This document shows, piece after piece, positions 28,878-39,000 of a DNA stretch of 64,000 nucleotides; the stretch's first letter is position 1, and each line of letters starts with the position of its first letter. The DNA comes from Adineta steineri (Eukaryota > Rotifera > Eurotatoria > Adinetida > Adinetidae), in the NCBI GenBank assembly GCA_905250115.1, contig CAJNOI010000047.1, positions 247,365 to 311,364 of the forward strand, read 5' to 3'. The notes under the pieces were generated by a model. That model did not search any database and had not been told where the DNA came from. It was given only the letters and a program-made list of their open reading frames with translations. The position numbers and the translations under genes are program-made.

Positions 28878-30158
28878 ATGCGTTGTATTGAAAGCTTTCG
28901 TTATCGAGCTATTCTTTTTGTAACATTATTACAAATTAATAATGTAGTTCATTCGAAAATTACTGAAAAAGATCTTTCAAAATCTATTTTGGATTTTACA
29001 ATTGGTTTTAGTCGTCATCATTCATCACCAGATATTGTTGGTCGTCGAAGTCTTGTTTGGTCACCATTAAGTCTCTATGAAGCTATGTTAATGGTCGGTG
29101 AAGGTGCTGATGGAAATACATTTAATGAATTACAACATATAACACATTTACAAAATAAAGAATCTTATCGTGAATGGTCATCGAGTTTTTTAAATGATGT
29201 TAAAAAGAATTTTAAAGATATTCAACGTTATAATATCTCATTAAATATTGCTAATCGTCTTTATGCTGATAATGATTTTAATTTAGATGATGAATTTAAT
29301 AAGAATTTAGAAAAATATTATCAAAGTCAATTAGAATTAATTAATTTTGATAAGGCACAACTATCAGCTGATCATATTAATCAATGGATATCAAATCAAA
29401 CAAATAATATTATAAAAAATGTTTTAAAAGCAAGCGATATACATCCAATGACACGTCTTATGATTGTTAATGCTTTACATTTTAAAGCACCATGGGCTAA
29501 AGCATTTGATTCGGATTTAACGACAAAAGAAAATTTTACATTAAGTACAGGTCGTTTAATTCAATTACAAACAATGCATTTAGTATCACATTTTTCTTAT
29601 TATTATGATAAAAAACATAAATCTCAATGGATTAATATACCCTACAAAGGAAATAATCGTTATGTATTAACACTTGCTTTACCAGATAAAGATATTGAAT
29701 TACGTGTATTAGAAAAGAAACTTTTACGTAATTCAAAAATTTTATCCAATATATTTAATTCACTTGATAATCGTACAAATGTAAATACACGTGTTCAATT
29801 ATCATTACCAAAATTTCGTATTGAATCATCATTAGATTTTGTTAAACACTTTAAACAATATTACAATGTTAAAATACCTTTTGATGCTGATAAAGCTGAT
29901 TTTAGTTTAATGAGTTCAGGACGTGCACGTGATTTATTCATATCAAAAATTATACATAAAGCAGTTATTGATGTTGATGAAGCTGGTACTGAAGCAGCTG
30001 CTGTTACTGTTGTTCAAATGCTATCTCGTTCGGGAATGTTTTTACATGAAGATCCTGTTCAACTAACATTTTCACGACCTTTTCTATTTTATTTACGTGA
30101 TATTAACATAAAAGTACCTCTGTTTATAGGTAGATTTACTGGAATGTCTATGCCATAA
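28878..30158 (+). CDS. Secreted inhibitory serpin, Arg-Ser reactive bond
   Basis: Intronless serpin of about 426 aa from ATG 28878 (an upstream in-frame ATG at 28833 would add 15 residues; 28878 is preferred because it directly starts a signal peptide, MRCIESFRYRAILFVTLLQI). Family blocks in order: VWSPLSLYEAMLMVGEGADGNT, NIANRLYADNDF, TRLMIVNALHFKAPWAKAF, the breach/shutter region, HKAVIDVDEAGTEAAAVTVV hinge and FSRPFLFYLRD.....PLFIGRFTGM. The hinge has Gly at P15, Thr at P14 and small residues at P12-P10, as in inhibitory members, so it should trap proteases covalently. Counting from the hinge places Arg at P1 and Ser at P1' (30027-30032), predicting trypsin-like targets. It ends 29 bases from the convergent gene on the minus strand. 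Confidence 0.93.
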   Translation: MRCIESFRYRAILFVTLLQINNVVHSKITEKDLSKSILDFTIGFSRHHSSPDIVGRRSLVWSPLSLYEAMLMVGEGADGNTFNELQHITHLQNKESYREWSSSFLNDVKKNFKDIQRYNISLNIANRLYADNDFNLDDEFNKNLEKYYQSQLELINFDKAQLSADHINQWISNQTNNIIKNVLKASDIHPMTRLMIVNALHFKAPWAKAFDSDLTTKENFTLSTGRLIQLQTMHLVSHFSYYYDKKHKSQWINIPYKGNNRYVLTLALPDKDIELRVLEKKLLRNSKILSNIFNSLDNRTNVNTRVQLSLPKFRIESSLDFVKHFKQYYNVKIPFDADKADFSLMSSGRARDLFISKIIHKAVIDVDEAGTEAAAVTVVQMLSRSGMFLHEDPVQLTFSRPFLFYLRDINIKVPLFIGRFTGMSMP

Positions 30159-30187
30159 GAATAAAAAAAAAATGATTTGAAATAAAA

Positions 30188-30995
30188 TTACCATATTGGT
30201 GCTGGAGGCATAATAGGTGTACCGGTTCGTGGCTCTATAGGTGGAGGAGGTATAGTTGGATATTGATGAGGATTAGCATATAGACTTGCAAAAGGTGGCA
30301 TTGGATTAGAAGGAAGAGGAGGATCATAACTGCTGTCTGATGATAAGCTAGAAATAGAGCTAGAAGTAGATCTAGATCGACGACGACGACGATGACGACG
30401 ACGATGACTTGATGTAGATCGATGACGTGATGACGAATGTCGACGTGATGAAGATCGATGTCGACTTGACTGACGTGATTGTGGTTGAGCATATGGTCCA
30501 TTAGCAAAATAATTTGTATTAGCTAAAGGAGGAGGAGGAGGTTGTTGTCCTGGAAGAAATGTTACTGCTTGTGGAGGATTTTGAAAACCAAAACCATTCA
30601 AATCTGGAGAAAAACCAGGTACAGGTGGTGAAGGAAAGCCTGATGATGGAGGAAAACCTTGTGGTGGTGGAAAACCTTGTGCTTGCGGGAAACCTGATAA
30701 TTGTGGAAAACCTTGCATTGTTGGAAAACGTGATGCTTGTGGAAAACCTGGTGAAAACGTAAAATTTGCAGGAGGAGAAAATGTCGAGCCATGTGAAAAC
30801 ATGTTTCCACCTGAAAATGGCATACTACCATTGAAAAATCTTCCATTGCCACCGAATTGACCAAAACCTTGTTGAGAAAAAGGTCCCGGAAATTGAGACG
30901 CAAAACCGCCACCGAAAGGATTCCCAACGAATGGATTCCTAAAAATAGTATCAATTCTTCTAAATATATCTTTAAAGAAAAGCTTGTACTTACAT
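30188..30995 (-). CDS. Pro/Gly/Phe-repeat and RS-rich protein; start codon split by intron
   Basis: Minus-strand gene, about 250 aa. Coding exon 30188-30938; the ATG is formed by AT at 30995-30994 plus G at 30938 after removal of the GTAAGT...TTTTTAG intron (30939-30993). This gives MNPFVGNPFGGGF and an exact multiple of three; otherwise translation would have to start at the internal ATG at 30823. Layout: Gly/Phe-rich start, then about seven degenerate GFPQ/GFPP units (roughly residues 70-115), a proline stretch, a basic RS/RH domain (RSRSTSSS, HRRRHRRRRRSRS, about residues 155-200) and a proline-rich tail. Low complexity throughout, no membrane segment. RS domains are typical of nuclear RNA-processing proteins, but there is no RNA-binding domain, so function is unknown. 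Its 3' end faces the serpin. Confidence 0.6.
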
Positions 30996-31597
30996 TTTGT
31001 TGTGTACCTTTATAAATGTCACTATACGTCAAGACATAAACATTTATATAGCTTTATATTTATCAACTAATGTGACAGTAAAACCAATGATGCATGGTAA
31101 TGAGAAAACGAAAATGAGTAATAAAAGACAATGAATAATCAACAAAATAAGCGTCTTTTCGTCTTTTTTTTTCTTCACCTTTATCTATTGTCTCAATCAA
31201 GGTTCGTTTTGATGTTTAACATAATATACAATGACATTGAAAGGATATTTGAACACAATTTTAATAATACATATAAAACATATATATGCATATGAATATA
31301 TTCTTAGGACATCATTATGTGAGAACGAAAAGAGGTATAATTAAGGAGTTCTTTTTCAAAAGTTTAATTATAAAAAAATGAGATCAATCAAATTCATGGT
31401 CATTGATGTAGACATATGTGTTCTTTCAATCAATAAGTAAATAATAGAGATTAACTATATAAAACAAACATAGACATAGATTAGTGATGAAGTGAGACGA
31501 GTAAAATAAATATACAGATTCAGTTAAGATTCAGTTTACCGAATAAATTTATCATGGAAAATATTTTTAAAACTATTTAAAAAAATTATCTATACGT
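30996..31597. other. Intergenic between two minus-strand genes
   Basis: Contains the untranslated first exon of the RS-rich gene just above 30995. The remainder is AT-rich with nothing recognised. Confidence 0.45.
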
Positions 31598-32182
31598 TTA
31601 TATAAAGTCCTTCATACGGAATAAAAGAAATTTTACAAAGAATAACATAAATATAATTATTAAACATATATAAAAGGTCATTGCTATTTTAGCTTTATTC
31701 TTTCTCCACAAGATTGGAATTCTAATCCACTTAGAAAATTTTGCTCGTTCCCAACTGAAACATAATAAACATTGTGTACAAGTCATACGATCACAACCAC
31801 CATTTTTTTCAATAGGTACCCGACAATCAGGACATCTTACAGAAAAATTTTTAATCCATTGGTTACTTTTTCCATGCCAATTAGATCTCGATACATAATC
31901 TTCCCATAAAGGTTGATTACCAAAAGCATGAAATGCTGACTGAATGATTTCTTTACTTAATTCAGTATCACACATTGGTTCTGGACAGATCACTCGACTA
32001 GTAATATCATTTGAAATCGTGGTAAATATGTGTTTATAAAAACATCCATCACATAGAGTATGTCGAGACATAGTCGTGCATGTAGAACAGCGAGTAAGAA
32101 ACGATGATGAAGACACACAAGAATTTTGACATACACTACATAATGCTTGTTTCTTTGCATTTTTACGTCTACGCCGACCCAT
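31598..32182 (-). CDS. Short RBR-like RING protein lacking IBR, with C-terminal membrane anchor
   Basis: Intronless, 194 aa. A RING1-like cluster covers residues about 15-71 (C15, C18, C32, C35, H41, C44/C47, C66, C71). RING2-like residues about 117-141 read CPDCRVPIEKNGGCDRMTCTQC; the Cys of GGC (residue 130) aligns with the catalytic Cys that accepts ubiquitin in RBR ligases such as HHARI and parkin. The cysteine-rich IBR domain that normally separates the two RINGs is absent, replaced by about 45 residues with no Cys pairs, and the last zinc pair of RING2 (FCWxC in the family) is altered to CFSWER. A hydrophobic segment at about 165-188 predicts a tail anchor. It may be a minimal membrane-bound ubiquitin ligase or a decayed, non-catalytic derivative. 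Basic N-terminus GRRRRKNAKK. Confidence 0.7.
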   Translation of the reverse strand: MGRRRRKNAKKQALCSVCQNSCVSSSSFLTRCSTCTTMSRHTLCDGCFYKHIFTTISNDITSRVICPEPMCDTELSKEIIQSAFHAFGNQPLWEDYVSRSNWHGKSNQWIKNFSVRCPDCRVPIEKNGGCDRMTCTQCLLCFSWERAKFSKWIRIPILWRKNKAKIAMTFYICLIIIFMLFFVKFLLFRMKDFI

Positions 32183-33763
32183 CTTAACTTGATAGTTATT
32201 TATTCTAATGAAAATAAAAATTATAATCAGTCATCAGTTTAGAGATTACACTCACATTATTAATTGATCGATGAAAAATATTCAAATTATTTTGCTGAAC
32301 AAATTCGTATTTATAGTAGAATGATTGAAGCAAAGCGACACGTTGATAGACACGTCCACAACATGTGTGAGTCATACTATGTGTTACGAAATTTTCTTTT
32401 TTATAAAGTAGATATTTTTTAATTTCTTTATAGTATTATTATAGTTTTATTCTCTTTACTAGTAGATCATACTATATCTCTACTAGTTTATTAGGAAATT
32501 TGCTATTCTTATGAATACAAAAAACTAAAAATCATGTTTGATTTGAAGAGAAATATGATACTATTCAAAATAAGGATAAATATCTTTCGTATATTGATCA
32601 TGAAGTCAACAACGAATGAAATCCTTTTTTTCAAACAGCAAATTCGTCATTTCATCATTGTTCAGCTAGTATCACACTAATCAAATTCTGATAAAAGTGT
32701 TTTTTTTATATAGAACTTCAGTTTTCCTTTTATATATGAATCTGTTATCTAAGTTACTTCGAGGAGATTGAGAGGAAATTGAACAAGATCATCGCTTGTT
32801 ATAGACTCAACAGTATGGTCAATTTTCATCGGACTGAACGAGTTGAATTACACAAACAAAATTTAGAGTGATATTTTCACACCTTGACCGTTACTACCCA
32901 TTTACCTAAGAACGTTTCCTCAAGATGTTCTAAGGTAGCGTTTCAGGGTAATGAGATGTGGACGTATGAATTATAAATAATAATAGTAGTTTTCTATGGT
33001 AGTAAACTTCTGTGATTGCGCCTTGACTTATGGCTACTAATAAAAATTTTGTAAAAGTTCTAGAAGGAACATAATATTTATGTGATATAATAGCTAGTGA
33101 CGAGTTCTAGTTTTATCATAAATAAATAGGTCGAAAGTCTTCAAATGCAGCCTGGAGAAGAGAGGATATTCTCGATCTACTGTAGTTTGATGAAGTGAAT
33201 ATTCTTCAAGAACTTTATTTTCTACCGTTTTTAAGTTAAGTTGTTCTCTTTTCATTTATTATTTGAAACGAAGAAAAACTATTGATCACTAATATTACAT
33301 CAACAATTATGTATGACTTTTCGTCAATAAAATACTCGATATGAAATTTTTGATGTAAAGATTCATCATGACAACGGGATATTTGACTTATAATTATATA
33401 AATTTTGGCTATTCGACTTTCTCAAAGTAATTCAGAATCATAATATGATGCTGTGACTTATTTTATGTATTCTTTGAATGAAGAAAAATATATAAATAAT
33501 CAAGGTGATTATTCGGAACATTTAATAGAATAAACAATTCCTAAATTTGTTGTTCTATTTCTTTTGTTTTGTTTCGTCAGCATTAATTTGTGTTCATTGT
33601 AAAATATATAGACGAGTACTTATTAAAAAATATGAGAAGAAGATTATGGAAGAAACCAAAAGACAGAATTAAATAATAACTCTTAACAAAAATTGATTAT
33701 AATCGATTTCTAATCGATTTGAATCGTTCTAAATTTGATTTTTTTTGATATATTTGTTATATG
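32183..33763. other. AT-rich intergenic region
   Basis: No gene or long repeat recognised on either strand. Confidence 0.5.
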
Positions 33764-33837
33764 ATTGACCATGGGTGCGTGTGAGCATCAAGTATATTCC
33801 ATATCTATAAACTTCTATTCAAAGATATAGCAAACCA

Positions 33838-33930
33838 TCTTGAGCATGTGGGTGTGAGTTTAGGTAGCTGATAGAGAGAATAGCTACACTTACCCATATT
33901 CGCACCCACACCCACACCCACACCCTCCCC
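33838..33930. repeat. Foldback with telomere-like TGTGGG arms
   Basis: A G-rich arm (about 33841-33858, containing GTGGGTGTGAG) is followed after about 35 bases by a C-rich arm (33893-33930). The C-rich arm includes nearly four tandem units of CCCACA (33903-33925), i.e. TGTGGG on the minus strand. The arms can pair imperfectly. I recall TGTGGG as the bdelloid rotifer telomere unit; that identity is from memory. It lies just upstream of the first duplicated NHL block. Confidence 0.6.
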
Positions 33931-33981
33931 ATTACGAATAGCATATGACCAAGGCGTTTTACTTATATCTTCAGATACCAG

Positions 33982-36270
33982 AATCGGTGTGGATATGACT
34001 TGGATGTAGCTTAAAAGAACATCTTACTCACACAGAATTGGAAGTAATTCAGTTCACTGAGAATTCCTTTTTTTTCAAAATTACGTTTCATCTAAGCATT
34101 TGTACCGTAACAAATAAATAATACTGAAAATATTCTCCTTTCATTACTAAACACAAATCAAAATTATATATAAAATTACATTCAAATACAATAGTTTTTT
34201 CCAATGTCGAAAATAACTTGCTGACAAATATCACTTTTATATTAGTTAAGAGAATAAAATTTTACAGTTGATGAATACGGATTTTAAAACTGCCTACTCC
34301 TAGTCTTTTTGATAAATATTTCACCCTTTAAAAAAATATAATAAAATCAGTTGGATCTTAACTCTGTCACATGATCCTTTATGCATTTTCTGATTACATT
34401 TTTATTGCATTCTTCGCGAAATAGAATCAGAATCATTAGAAGAGATAAAAGCAAGATCAAATTTCCACTTATCGATATGTGAATAAATGCATCTATTATA
34501 TTTCGATTTAAATGACTTAAGATTCCCTCGGTGTTTTAGAAATAAAAATACACACTTTTTCATCATATTCTCTTATTCTAAAATCAACTATGACTACAAT
34601 CAATATCTACTGCTACGTCGTTTTCATTCTTCTCAGGTAAATAATTATTCATTTTTATCACTGATTTTATTAACATCCATTGATTTTATATTTTAGCATA
34701 ACAGGTTTGATTTCTCTTGTATTTTATATGTATTAGCTTCTCACTTTCATAGTGCAAATCAAAACTCAGATATGTGAGAAAACACCTCAGTATAGTGAGT
34801 GCTCGACAAACAGTGCATGTGGATGTTTTCATATGATGGGTGCTGATGACGATACAGGCGTCTGTGGCTTTCTTTGGCCAACATGCTCTCGTCTTGTTCG
34901 GTGCCATTCATCAGACAATTCATGTCGTCAACCGAATACCATTTGTGTTCATCACCCTCAATGTGATGATTTTCCAATTTGTTACCCGGTTACAATGATT
35001 GATTACAAGATGTGTCCACCAATGAAAAGTGAGTGGATCAGTGGATGATAAATGCAATATTCTTATGCACACTTTTAAGATATTTGAAACTATAAATTTC
35101 ATTTGTTTCAGATAAGAGCATTCTCAAATGGAAACAAAATGCCATGACTGTGGCTGGTGGAAATGGAGCAGGACAAGAACTAAATCAACTCAATCGCCCT
35201 GTTGGAATCTTTATTGATGAAAGGAAAAATATTTTCATTGCTGATAGTGAGAATCATCGAATTGTTGAATGGAAATATAATGGAAAAGAAGGGCAAATCA
35301 TTGCAGGTGGAAACTGGCAAGGAAATCAAACGAATCAATTGAATGAGCCAACAGATGTGGTTGTTGATCAAGAAAGTCATTTGATCATCATTGCTGATGG
35401 GAGTAACAGAAGAGTAATTCAATGGTTGAATCAAAAGCAACAAATTCTCATTCATAATATTGACTGTAATAGCTTGGCAATGGATAAATATAGATTTATT
35501 TATGTTTCTGATTATGGAAAGAATGCAGTGAGACGATGGAAAATGGGAGAATACAATGACGAAGGAATTGTAGTGGCAGGTGGAAATGGAGAAGGAGATC
35601 AACTCAATCAATTCAATCATCCAGATTTTATCTTTGTTGATGATGATCAATCTGTTTATGTATCAGATTTGAACAATCATCGTGTGATGAAATGGAGAAA
35701 AGATGCAAAAGAAGGAATTGCTGTGGCTGGAGGAAATGGTGAAGGAAAGCATCTTAATCAATTGTCTCATCCCGAAGCAGTAATTGTTGATGATTTGGGT
35801 CAAATCTACGTGGCTGATAGTGAGAATCATCGAGTAATGCGTTGGTGTGATGGGAAAAATAAAGGTGAAATTGTTGTTGGTGGAAATGGTGCAGAAAATC
35901 AATTGAACAATCCCATGGGTTTATGTTTTGATGACGTAGGAAATCTTTATGTTGCTGATTGTTGGGAGCATCGAATTCAAAAATTTGAAATAATATTGTG
36001 AATTAAATTTTTTGTTAAATAAAAAAATAAAAATAAAAGGAAAAATAAAGTTTTATTATTGAAAATGAATGAAAAAGTCGAGTAGAATTTGAAGAAAAAG
36101 AAATGTATTGATAGGAAAAGAATAAGGAAAAATCTTTTTAGGCAGTTTTTCTTCAAAATTCAATTTAACTTTATAATCCTGACTAAAAAACTCGATGAAA
36201 TAAAAATGTTACATAGTTCATCTTCTATTGATTTTGAAAATACTTTTAATAAAAGTTGAATTAAAAAATG
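33982..36270 (+). repeat. Duplicated NHL block, copy 1
   Basis: Promoter region, gene and 3' flank are clearly similar to 44530-46800 and to 60190-62210. Shared stretches include CTCACACAGAATTGG near 34032, the run through GCTGACAAATATCACTTTTAT near 34220, TTCCACTTATCGATATGTGAAT near 34463, and the whole gene. The similarity starts later upstream than between copies 3 and 4. Confidence 0.75.
34590..36001 (+). CDS. Secreted 12-Cys + six-blade NHL propeller protein (paralogue 1)
   Basis: Four exons: 34590-34636 (47 nt), 34697-34704 (8 nt), 34753-35028 (276 nt), 35112-36001 (890 nt), together 407 codons. Exon 1 plus the microexon form a short signal peptide (MTTINIYCYVVFILLSIT). Exon 3 encodes a module with 12 cysteines (from QICEKTPQY to MCPPMK). 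Exon 4 encodes six repeats of about 47 residues, most with the NHL signature (AGGNG..G..LNQLN.P.GI.VD....I.VADS.NHR...W), enough for a closed six-bladed propeller; the third blade (DCNSLAMDKYRFIYVSDYG) lacks the GGNG turn. Expected to be secreted and to bind proteins or glycans; ligand unknown. The 8-nt exon is needed to keep frame and recurs in two paralogues. Confidence 0.8.
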
Positions 36271-37600
36271 ATTTATTAAAACAGAACATTGTTTTTTCGG
36301 TATTTTTCTTTACTTGAAATGTTTAGTTGGAAGAAAAGACACGAAACATCAAATATTATCCTTTTATAAAGTAGTTAAAAGAATTTATTCGATGAAACAA
36401 ATATTCAAAGTGAGACATTTACAGATTTTTTACTTATGTCGAAATTATTACAAAACATCACAAGTTTAGAAATTCAATTTTTTGAAATCATATGAAAAAT
36501 GAATGATAAAGAGTAACACATAATAATTATTCTAAGAAGTCCGAGGACTCGCTTAGCTCTTTCTCGTAGAAATGTATCCTCTTCACATTTACTAGAAAAA
36601 TAATTGAAAACTGAAATATCGGTCTCCGATGTTTTTTTCCTCTGCCCCTCCCCCCTCACCAATGGTCACCCAACAGACCCCAGTTTCGAAGTCCCCGCAT
36701 CGAAATACTTCTAGAAATGTCTTTTTCGAAAAATCGATTTTCGTTGTTTTTTTGACCCTGCGGACAGACAAGCAAACAAACAAACAATTTTTTTTCTGCT
36801 GGACTCTTCTCTACGAGAAAGAGAATAATGAAAAATCTTCGAAACTTGTCTGAAAAAGTTTTCTAACTTTTTTTCTAAGATTATGATATAGAGTTTATAG
36901 CAAAAAGTATGTTACTCATAAAGAGTACACGAATTTAATTATTGTCAAAAATGTTCGAGAAGTGTCAAAGAAAAATGTTCAAAACTCTAGAAAAATTTAT
37001 TTCTGATCATCACTGTTAGGAAAGTTGTTAGATAAACGTTTTTAAACAAGTTTCGATGTATCTTGATTATTTGTTTTTGACAATGAAAATCGTATTTCTT
37101 CATATTTCTCCAATTAAAAGTCATTCAACAAATATTCATTTTCAATTGATCAAATTCATTAATAAATTCAATATGTAATTTTTCAAAAAGCTTTTTTTCT
37201 AATCACTCAATGAACGAAATCTTGATAATAATTTATTTTGATTTAAAATATAAATTTTAGTCAACTTCTTTAGAATTTCAATATACAAATATATGTCATT
37301 TTTATTTTCTTATTTTATCTTGTCTTTCATTCAAGCCGATCTAATAAGAACAATATAGATATTATTATTTATGTAGGGTGTGACTAGAATCTTCCTCGTT
37401 GTTCTTTCGAAAGTCATTTTTCTCGTCCAAAATTCTATGACGATATTTCAGTCATTTCTTTTAAATAATAGATACAAATGCGTCGAAAGAAAGAAAGAAA
37501 GAGAACAAATATAGATCTAGATATATCTTTTCTTTCTATCGTTGATAACATACTATTCGTCGAAATAAATATTCTTTGTTTTATTTACTGTACATAAGGA
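36002..37600. other. Intergenic with inverted-repeat element
   Basis: Apart from the 3' flank of NHL paralogue 1 and the element at 36551-36825, only AT-rich sequence is seen. Several short ORFs at 36474-36853 come from the element and do not look coding. Confidence 0.5.
36551..36825. mobile_element. MITE-like element with TIRs, copy 1
   Basis: Left end TTAGCTCTTTCTCGTAGAAA (36553-36572) is matched in inverted form by the right end TCTCTACGAGAAAGAG (36809-36824); the shared core is CTCTTTCTCGTAGA. The interior carries TTTTTTTGACCCTGCGGA. A shorter relative with the same left end, interior motif and right end lies at 38652-38802. No transposase ORF, so it would be non-autonomous. No clear target duplication was identified. 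Confidence 0.5.
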
Positions 37601-37753
37601 GAAGATTAAGATGAAGTCAAACATATACTATCATTCAAGGTAAGATAAATAGATTTTGTTTTATTTCTATTTCTGTTTCCTTTAACAAATGAAATCTTTT
37701 TTTTTATTTAGTTAATTAATTTGAATAAATTCTTCGAAAATCAAACTATCACA

Positions 37754-38008
37754 ATGCGTCTCTTATTTGTATTAGTATTATTATCGTTAGGTATTTGTTT
37801 TACATTCTTGAGAATAGATGAATAATATTCCATTTGAAATATTTTAGCTATTGGATTTGTTGTTGTTGACGGCTTCATACCAACTCGTGTTAAAGAATGC
37901 GATGCTCACTGTGTAAAAACTGAAGATTTTCTTAGCTGTTGTTTAAAGAAGCGACCCTTCTTTACTTCAAATACTTGCCTGGGCAAACGAGCATATTGCA
38001 TAAGATAA
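37754..38008 (+). CDS. Small secreted six-cysteine peptide, knottin-like spacing
   Basis: Two exons, 37754-37790 and 37848-38008, give 65 aa. The N-terminus is a strong signal peptide (MRLLFVLVLLSLAIGFVVVDG). The mature part, about 44 residues, has six cysteines in the order C-x3-C-x9-C-C-x11-C-x6-C with many basic residues. A C-C-CC-C-C order is typical of inhibitor cystine knot peptides, which include protease inhibitors, antimicrobial and neuroactive peptides; which of these applies cannot be told. An untranslated first exon ending near 37639 (CATTCAAG followed by GTAAGA) with acceptor near 37711 gives the gene a normal spliced leader. Too short to show up in ordinary ORF lists, but the signal peptide, intron phase and cysteine pattern agree. 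Confidence 0.65.
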
Positions 38009-38651
38009 TATGATTATCATCTAATGCTCAAATCTTATTCTCATAGACTAAATAATTCAAAAAAATCATTTCTTCTCTATTTGTTTATGTGTAATTGAAT
38101 TGTGTATTGAATAAAATCTTTTATTATATAGATCAATATATAATCAAATTCGGAATTAAAAAATCTATTCTTTGATTTTGTCTCGAATCTCATATAAATA
38201 TGTGTAACATTGAGTTGAAGAGATATGATTAAATCTACTTTTATATTTCGAAGTTTAACATAAAATTTGAAAATTTTGTCAATGAATTGTGAGAAAATCT
38301 CATTTAATTAAAAGATATTGTATTGTGAATAGATAGATTAATGAATAATATTCTTGTTTAGATAGAAATTTCTTAATTTAATTGTTTAGGTGGTTTTATT
38401 ATTATTTGAAATTGATGATCCTATTTTGAAAAATGAACTGATTTAGGAAGAGTATAATGTTGTAATTTTTTCAGATATATTATATTATAACTTATATATT
38501 TTATGAAAATAATATATGGATAATTATTGTATAATGCAATTTTACCGATATTATTACGAAGTTTAATAAGATAATTAAGTTTTATTTTTTGTATAAATAG
38601 ATGTCATTTATAAATTCATTATTTCAACAAGTAACGCTCGTCGGAGAACTC

Positions 38652-38802
38652 GCTTAGCTCATACTCGTAGAAATGCATTTTCTTCATACTTACTGAAAAA
38701 ACAATTGAAAATCGTGAAAAACTGATTTTCGATTTTTTTTTGACCCTGCGGAGACACAAGTAACCAATTTATGTTTACTGGACTCTTCTCTACGAGAAAG
38801 AG
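38652..38802. mobile_element. MITE-like element with TIRs, copy 2
   Basis: Same left end (CGCTTAGCTC.TACTCGTAGAAATG), same interior TTTTTTTTGACCCTGCGGAGA and same right end (GGACTCTTCTCTACGAGAAA) as the copy at 36551, but about 120 bases shorter and more diverged at the left arm. Confidence 0.5.
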
Positions 38803-38817
38803 AATATATCAACTCAT

Positions 38818-39000
38818 CTAGAGGGTAAAGTTGTAGGTGTAGATCTATGTTTCATATTTACTTAAACTCAAATCTACATGAAAACATTCTTTCATTGTAA
38901 AAACATCACATAAATCATTTGTAGTTTTATTTAAAATTAAAACGAAATCAATTTTTAGATTTTTTTCGAACTATCTTAGAATATTATATTAGCTTTATCA
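38818..39000. repeat. Dispersed repeat, shared with 50500-50690
   Basis: GGTAAAGTTGTAGGTGTAGA and AAACATTCTTTCATTG and the following about 100 bases recur with moderate divergence at 50500-50690. It directly follows MITE-like copy 2. Confidence 0.5.
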
